Assembly (NCBI RefSeq): GCF_001620365.2
Contig: NZ_LQMT02000013.1
Span: forward strand, 161,917 to 225,916
Length of the DNA stretch: 64,000 nt
Reading direction: 5' to 3'
Origin: Amycolatopsis keratiniphila subsp. keratiniphila
GTDB taxonomy: Bacteria; Actinomycetota; Actinomycetes; Mycobacteriales; Pseudonocardiaceae
The notes below the pieces were generated by a model. That model was given only the letters and a program-made list of their open reading frames with translations. It was not told where the DNA came from and searched no databases. Within the stretch, counting starts at the first letter, position 1, and every line of letters begins with the position of its first letter. Positions 60,133 through 64,000 of this stretch are shown here, in pieces. The position numbers and the translations under genes are program-made.

Positions 60133-60774
60133 TCAGGCGGCCACGGGAGTCCACAAGGCGTCGATGGCGCGTTCCGCCTCGGCCTGGCTCTCGTCCGCCA
60201 GCGGGATGAGGTCCGCCATCGCCGGGTTGGTCTTCGCCATGGTCAGCTCGGCGGTGACGAACCGCGGCTCGAGGCCGGTCAGCGAGAGACCGTGGGGGAT
60301 CCAGGACTGCGCGTGGTCCCAGCCCTCGCGCGGCGTGCCCGCGCCGTATCCGCCGCCGCGGGCGGCGAGGACGATGAAATCGCGGCCGCCCAGGACGCCT
60401 TCCCTGGTCTCCATGTCGATCGACAGCCCGGGCGCGATCAGATGGTCGACCCAGGCCTTGACCGTGCTCGGCGGGCCGAAGTTGTACAGCGGCAGGCCCA
60501 GCACGATCGTGTCGGCCGCTTTGACCTCGTCGACGAGCTCCTTGATCAGCCGCCAGGCGGCCGCCTGCTCCGGGGTGTGCTGTTCCGGCGGGACCGTCCT
60601 GGCGACGTTGGTGACCGCGTCCAGATGCGGCAGCGGGTCGGCGCCAAGGTCGCGATAGGTGACGGTGCCTTCCGGATGCGCCGCACGCCAGGCCGCGGCC
60701 GCCCGCGCGGTGAGGCGGCGGCTGGTCGAGTGCTCGCCCGTGATGCTGGAGTCGATGTGCAGCAGGTTCGTCAT
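60133..60774 (-). CDS. azoR: FMN-dependent NADH-azoreductase
   Basis: 213 residues from ATG 60774, starting MTNLLHIDSSITGEHSTSRR; flavodoxin-like fold. PLYNFGPPSTVKAWVDHLI and the glycine-rich VLAARGGGYGAG are AzoR family FMN-binding motifs. Reduces azo dyes and quinones using NADH. Divergent from a MarR-type regulator over two small palindromes, the usual arrangement for quinone-responsive control. Confidence 0.92.
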   Translation of the reverse strand: MTNLLHIDSSITGEHSTSRRLTARAAAAWRAAHPEGTVTYRDLGADPLPHLDAVTNVARTVPPEQHTPEQAAAWRLIKELVDEVKAADTIVLGLPLYNFGPPSTVKAWVDHLIAPGLSIDMETREGVLGGRDFIVLAARGGGYGAGTPREGWDHAQSWIPHGLSLTGLEPRFVTAELTMAKTNPAMADLIPLADESQAEAERAIDALWTPVAA

Positions 60775-60778
60775 GAGT

Positions 60779-60812
60779 ACTATCTTGCATAGATAGTTTG
60801 TGTAACGCAAAC
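60779..60812. promoter_or_regulatory. Two palindromic operators between azoR and marR
   Basis: ACTATC-n7-GATAGT (60779-60797) and GTTTG-n7-CAAAC (60796-60812) sit side by side just upstream of the azoR start. Both have 7-bp spacers. Likely sites for the divergent MarR-type protein. Confidence 0.6.
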
Positions 60813-60857
60813 CATTGATGCTGTGGCGGTCATCATGTGGGAACGTACACTTGACGA

Positions 60858-61337
60858 GTGTCCGAACTCCCGGTCGTGAACCAGCCCCCGCACCGCTGCG
60901 GCGCGCTGCTCGACCACGTCACCCGCCGCATCCGGCTGCGCAGCGAGTCCGTCCTGGCCCCGCTCGGCCTGCGCCCCCGGCATCTCGTCGCGCTGACCGT
61001 GCTGCGCGACCTCGGCGGCTGTTCGCAGCAGGACCTCGCGAAGACGCTGGAGATGGACAGCACGAATGTCGTCGGGCTGCTGAACGACCTCGAGTCCGCG
61101 AACCTCATCGAACGACGGCGGTCACCGGCGGACCGGCGCCGCCACATCGTCGAACTGACCGACGTCGGCCTGAAGCAACTCGTCAAGGCCGAGTTCGCCC
61201 TCGCGGCGGTCGAAGACGAGGTGCTCGGCGCGCTCGACAAGGATCAGCGCGAGACGCTGTACACCCTGCTGTACCAGGCGGCAGGCCATGCCGAACCCGC
61301 CGCCTGCGTCGAATCCGCGCATCTCGACGACTGCTAG
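60858..61337 (+). CDS. MarR-family transcriptional regulator
   Basis: 159 residues from GTG 60858. Winged helix near residues 45-100 (GCSQQDLAKTLEMDSTNVVG, LIERRRSPADRRRHIVELTD). There are Cys at 14, 48, 149 and 159, which may sense quinones or oxidants. Divergent from azoR, its likely target. Confidence 0.9.
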   Translation: MSELPVVNQPPHRCGALLDHVTRRIRLRSESVLAPLGLRPRHLVALTVLRDLGGCSQQDLAKTLEMDSTNVVGLLNDLESANLIERRRSPADRRRHIVELTDVGLKQLVKAEFALAAVEDEVLGALDKDQRETLYTLLYQAAGHAEPAACVESAHLDDC

Positions 61338-61392
61338 CCGCCGGAACCTCGTTGCCCGCCACCCGTGCCGCGGACCGGGCAGAATCGACGGG

Positions 61393-61974
61393 GTGAGTGA
61401 ATGGCGCAACACCACGCACGACTGGGCCGGTTCCGTGGACCTCGACCATCTGGCGCGTATCCGCCGGAGCCCCGGGGAGTTCGCCCCCGGCGGGGTCGCG
61501 CACCTCGTCCTCGAGGTGCTCGCCTACGCGGCGGAGGAGGCCGAAAGCACCGGCGACGGGCATGCCGTCGTCACGGCCCACCCCGACGGCTCGATCTCGG
61601 TGTCGGACGACGGGCGGGGCACCGCTACCCGCGCCGACGGGCATGGCGGGTTCGTGAAGAAGCCGGTCATGTCGACCAAGGATCTGCGTTTCTTCGATTC
61701 CCCCGAGGCGCAGAAGCTGCCGGACGGTCATCCGCGCCGCGGTGTGTCGGTGGTGGCCGCGCTGAGCGACTGGCTCGTGCACACCAACCGGCGTCGCGAC
61801 GGTTCCTGGACCCAGCGTTACGAACGTGGTGTCCCGGTCACCGACCTGTCGCCGATCGCCGACGACGGGACGACCGGCACGACGGTGCGTTTCCGGCCAG
61901 GGGAGGAGATCGGCCCGCTACGACTGCCGGAAGTCGACGGCTGGCCGTGCCTGAGCGTGGAGGTCGTCCGATGA
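61393..61974 (+). CDS. GyrB-like GHKL ATPase-domain protein, degenerate
   Basis: 193 residues from GTG 61393. It aligns by eye with the N-terminal ATPase domain of GyrB: HLVLEVLAYAAEEA (GyrB H-x-V-x-E-V-V-D-N-x-x-D-E-A), VSDDGRGT, GVSVVAALSDWL and GTTVRFRPGEEI. The catalytic Glu (E41) and the DDGRG motif remain, but Tyr45 replaces the Mg-binding Asn. The GyrB transducer, Toprim and tail domains are absent. ATP binding is possible, hydrolysis doubtful. The stop overlaps the next gene start (ATGA). Confidence 0.75.
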   Translation: MSEWRNTTHDWAGSVDLDHLARIRRSPGEFAPGGVAHLVLEVLAYAAEEAESTGDGHAVVTAHPDGSISVSDDGRGTATRADGHGGFVKKPVMSTKDLRFFDSPEAQKLPDGHPRRGVSVVAALSDWLVHTNRRRDGSWTQRYERGVPVTDLSPIADDGTTGTTVRFRPGEEIGPLRLPEVDGWPCLSVEVVR

Positions 61975-62504
61975 GAAAGTGCCTGACAGCGGCGGTTTCG
62001 GTCCTCGTCCTGCTCACCGGCTGCTCCGCCGGGCAGGAACCGCCGCCCGCCAAACCTGTCTACGACCTCCCCGCACGTGAGGTACGCCCGGACGAGACCG
62101 CACTGCACCTGCCGCCCGCGCTCAACGGGGAGACCGAGTTCTCCCTCATCGGGCTGGCCGCCGGCCTGCCCAGCCTCACCGGCAGCCACACCGAGTTCGA
62201 GGCGAAGGGAGGGTTCGTCCGGCTCCGGCTTGTGGTCACGGGCAAGGGCGTGTCCGGCATCCTCTTCGACACCCGGCGCCAGCAGCTGGTCACCGATTCC
62301 GGCGCGGTGATCGCGGTCGACAACCAGGCGATGACGATCAAACGGCAGCCGGACAAGTTCGAGCTGGGGCGCGGTGTGCGGGTCGAGTTCGACCTCTACT
62401 TCGACCTGCCCAAGGAGGCGAAACCCGTGGTGCTGCGGGCTTTCGGCGGTCCGACGCTGACCGACATGAAGAACCTCACCGGAACCGACATCAAGCTGGC
62501 ATGA
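61971..62504 (+). CDS. Lipoprotein with DUF4352-like domain
   Basis: 177 residues with lipobox VLLTGC (Cys near residue 16). A beta-sandwich resembling DUF4352/telomeric-repeat-like extracellular domains (GGFVRLRLVVTGKGVSGILF, QQLVTDSGAVIAVDN, VRVEFDLYFDLPKEAKPVVL). Translationally coupled to the GyrB-like gene, though a surface lipoprotein and a cytosolic ATPase make an odd pair. Followed by a strong terminator. Confidence 0.75.
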   Translation: MRKCLTAAVSVLVLLTGCSAGQEPPPAKPVYDLPAREVRPDETALHLPPALNGETEFSLIGLAAGLPSLTGSHTEFEAKGGFVRLRLVVTGKGVSGILFDTRRQQLVTDSGAVIAVDNQAMTIKRQPDKFELGRGVRVEFDLYFDLPKEAKPVVLRAFGGPTLTDMKNLTGTDIKLA

Positions 62505-62506
62505 GA

Positions 62507-62538
62507 AAGGGCCCCGCCGCGGAAGCGACGGGGCCCTT
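62507..62538. terminator. Bidirectional terminator
   Basis: Perfect 10-bp stem AAGGGCCCCG / CGGGGCCCTT with a 12-nt loop and A/T-containing ends, between the convergent lipoprotein and livF genes. Confidence 0.88.
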
Positions 62539-62549
62539 CCCGGAAGGCG

Positions 62550-63263
62550 TCAGACGCCCAGATCGCCACCGAGGTAGGCGGCCCGCACCTGCGGGTCGTC
62601 CAGCAGCTCGGCACCGCGGGCGCTCTTGACCACTTCACCGGTCTCCAGCACGTACGCGCGGTCGGAGAGCTTCAGCGCCTGCTGCGCGTTCTGCTCCACC
62701 AGCAGGACCGTGGTCCCGCGCTTGTTGATCTCGCGGATGATGTCGAAGATCTGCGCGATCAGCATCGGCGCCAGGCCCATGGACGGCTCGTCGAGCAGCA
62801 GCACCTTGGGCTTGGTCATCAGCGCGCGGCCGATGGCGATCATCTGCTGCTCGCCACCGGACATCGTGCCGCCGAACTGGGTCTTGCGCTCGTTCAGCCG
62901 CGGGAACAGCTCGTAGACCTCGTCGAGGTCGGCCTTCAGGTCGTCCTTGCGGGTGTAGGCACCCATCAGGAGGTTCTCCTGCACCGTCATACCGGGGAAC
63001 ACACCCCGGCCTTCCGGTGACTGGCCGATCCCGAGCTCGACCCGCTTGTGGCCGGGCGTCTTCGAGATGTCCTTGCCGTCGAAGAGGATCCGGCCGCTGG
63101 TCAGCGGACGCAGGCCCGAGATCGTCTTCAGCGTCGTGGTCTTGCCGGCGCCGTTGGCCCCGATGAGCGAAACGATCTCGCCCTCGCCGACCTCGATGCT
63201 CATTCCCTTGAGCGCGGCGATCTTCCCGTAGTGGACGTTGATGTCCTGAACCTCAAGAAGCAT
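62550..63263 (-). CDS. livF: Branched-chain amino-acid ABC transporter ATPase LivF (second set)
   Basis: 237 residues. Walker A GANGAGKTT near 36, signature MSGGEQQMIAIG near 136, Walker B VLLLDEPSMGLAP near 155, LVEQNA after it. Its start overlaps livG by 11 bp. This is a second LIV-type importer, distinct from the 2.2-6.9 kb set, and closer in sequence to the canonical housekeeping system. Confidence 0.95.
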   Translation of the reverse strand: MLLEVQDINVHYGKIAALKGMSIEVGEGEIVSLIGANGAGKTTTLKTISGLRPLTSGRILFDGKDISKTPGHKRVELGIGQSPEGRGVFPGMTVQENLLMGAYTRKDDLKADLDEVYELFPRLNERKTQFGGTMSGGEQQMIAIGRALMTKPKVLLLDEPSMGLAPMLIAQIFDIIREINKRGTTVLLVEQNAQQALKLSDRAYVLETGEVVKSARGAELLDDPQVRAAYLGGDLGV

Positions 63264-64000
63264 CTTCCGCCACCCCCAGGTAAGCCTCGATCACCTTCTG
63301 GTTGTTCTGCACCTCGTGGGGGAGCCCTTCTGCGATCTTCTGGCCGAAGTCGAGCACGGCCAGCCGGTCGGCGATCTGCATGACCAGGCCCATGTCGTGC
63401 TCGATGAGCAGGACGGTACGGCCGTCGTCACGGATCTTGCGGATCAGTTGCTGCAGCGAGTTCTTCTCCGCCGGGTTCATGCCGGCGGCCGGCTCGTCGA
63501 GCAGCAGCAGCTTCGGGTCGGTGGCGAGCGCACGCGCGATCTCCAGACGGCGCTGATCGCCGTAGGAGAGGTTCTTCGCGGTGTTGTGCTCGACCCGGCC
63601 GATGCCGACGAAGTCCAGCAGCTCCCTGGCCAGTTCGCGGCCCCGCTTCTCCTCCTTGCGGTGGATGGGCAGGCCCAGCGTCGCCGAGATCGCGCCGGTC
63701 TTGTGGTGCGAGTCCGCACCGACCATGACGTTCTCGAGCGCCGACATGTTGTGGAACAGCCGGATGTTCTGGAACGTGCGGGCGATCCCGGCCTGGTTGA
63801 CCTTGAACCGCTTCATCCCGTCGATCCGGGTGTCGCCGAAGCGCACCTGGCCTTCGGTCGGCCGGTAGACGCCGGTGATCACGTTGAAGACCGTGGTCTT
63901 CCCCGCGCCGTTCGGGCCGATCAGGGCGAAGATCTCACCCTGGTTGATGCTGAGGTCGACTTCCTTCAACGCCGTGACACCGCCGAAGCGCATCGTCACG
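63253..64000 (-). CDS. livG: Branched-chain amino-acid ABC transporter ATPase LivG (5' end outside window)
   Basis: At least 249 residues visible; the frame runs off the right edge. The first visible residues (VTMRFGGVTALKEVDL) are a few positions into the normal LivG N-terminus, so only a short piece is missing. Walker A GPNGAGKTT near 33, signature LSYGDQRRLEIARAL, Walker B LLLLDEPAAGMNP, then LIEHDMGLVMQIAD. Confidence 0.95.
   Translation of the reverse strand, partial: VTMRFGGVTALKEVDLSINQGEIFALIGPNGAGKTTVFNVITGVYRPTEGQVRFGDTRIDGMKRFKVNQAGIARTFQNIRLFHNMSALENVMVGADSHHKTGAISATLGLPIHRKEEKRGRELARELLDFVGIGRVEHNTAKNLSYGDQRRLEIARALATDPKLLLLDEPAAGMNPAEKNSLQQLIRKIRDDGRTVLLIEHDMGLVMQIADRLAVLDFGQKIAEGLPHEVQNNQKVIEAYLGVAEDAS

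Noticed and set aside
1..64000. tRNA, rRNA, integrase, transposase or phage genes
   Set aside because: None could be recognised by reading; absence was not confirmed with a covariance or profile search.

Overview
The window looks like chromosomal DNA from a high-GC filamentous actinomycete, most likely Amycolatopsis or a close Pseudonocardiales relative. The grounds are the strong GC bias at third codon positions, the many GTG starts and ATGA overlaps, an Amycolatopsis/Thermobifida-type polyester hydrolase, and families of intergenic palindromes repeated across the window. No rRNA, tRNA, phage, transposase or CRISPR array was found. Gene content is ordinary metabolism and transport with several unusual accessory loci. 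The genus is an inference; nothing here proves it.

Layout. 1-7.8 kb: tail of a possible MarR-type regulator, a hypothetical gene coupled to fumarylacetoacetase, then on the minus strand a polyester hydrolase (PETase/cutinase family) upstream of a complete branched-chain-type ABC importer (livG-livF-livH-livM-SBP). 7.9-10.9 kb: a QsdR-like TetR regulator and a large ATPase-LuxR (LAL) regulator. 10.9-11.3 kb: a cluster of imperfect palindromes. 11.3-20.3 kb: a cobalamin locus with two divergent cobalamin riboswitches. They control a secreted toroid-fold protein on the minus strand and, on the plus strand, a six-gene operon: a tandem-toroid membrane-anchored protein, two small proteins resembling the transcobalamin/intrinsic-factor beta domain, EcfT, a fused double EcfA ATPase, and an S component. 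The proposed job is extracellular capture of B12 by proteins built from the same two folds as vertebrate B12 carriers, then delivery to an ECF importer.

20.2-26.1 kb: small secreted or membrane proteins, a TetR regulator with paired operators, and a two-gene unit (membrane-anchored PLD-like protein plus haem-oxygenase-like protein). 26.1-31.8 kb: a long-form glutamyl-tRNA synthetase resembling Firmicutes enzymes, a three-gene module with solute-binding and VWA domains but no ABC transporter, and a 58-residue Cys-rich peptide. 31.7-36.2 kb: two metallo-beta-lactamase-fold hydrolases around a LysR regulator, an HxlR regulator, and a DUF2945-type protein coupled to a pyrimidine-dimer-glycosylase-like protein. 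36.2-46.4 kb: glutaminase, three amino-acid permeases, methylmalonate-semialdehyde dehydrogenase with a Cgl0159-type aldolase and a divergent GntR regulator, a MoaF-like protein and an AhpD-like protein.

46.5-60.1 kb: a sugar catabolic locus: SIS-domain isomerase/deaminase, PfkB kinase, class II aldolase, a complete ABC sugar importer, a DUF5107-TPR protein, a DeoR regulator and a large secreted GH31 glycosidase. The best reading is use of alpha-linked GalNAc or galactosamine through tagatose phosphates. 60.1-64 kb: azoreductase with a divergent MarR regulator, a degenerate GyrB-type ATPase fragment, a lipoprotein, and the start of a second livF/livG pair cut by the window edge. Several intergenic gaps carry two recurring palindrome families (a GGTTAGAAC-centred palindrome and CGTGAAGGCCCC inverted repeats).
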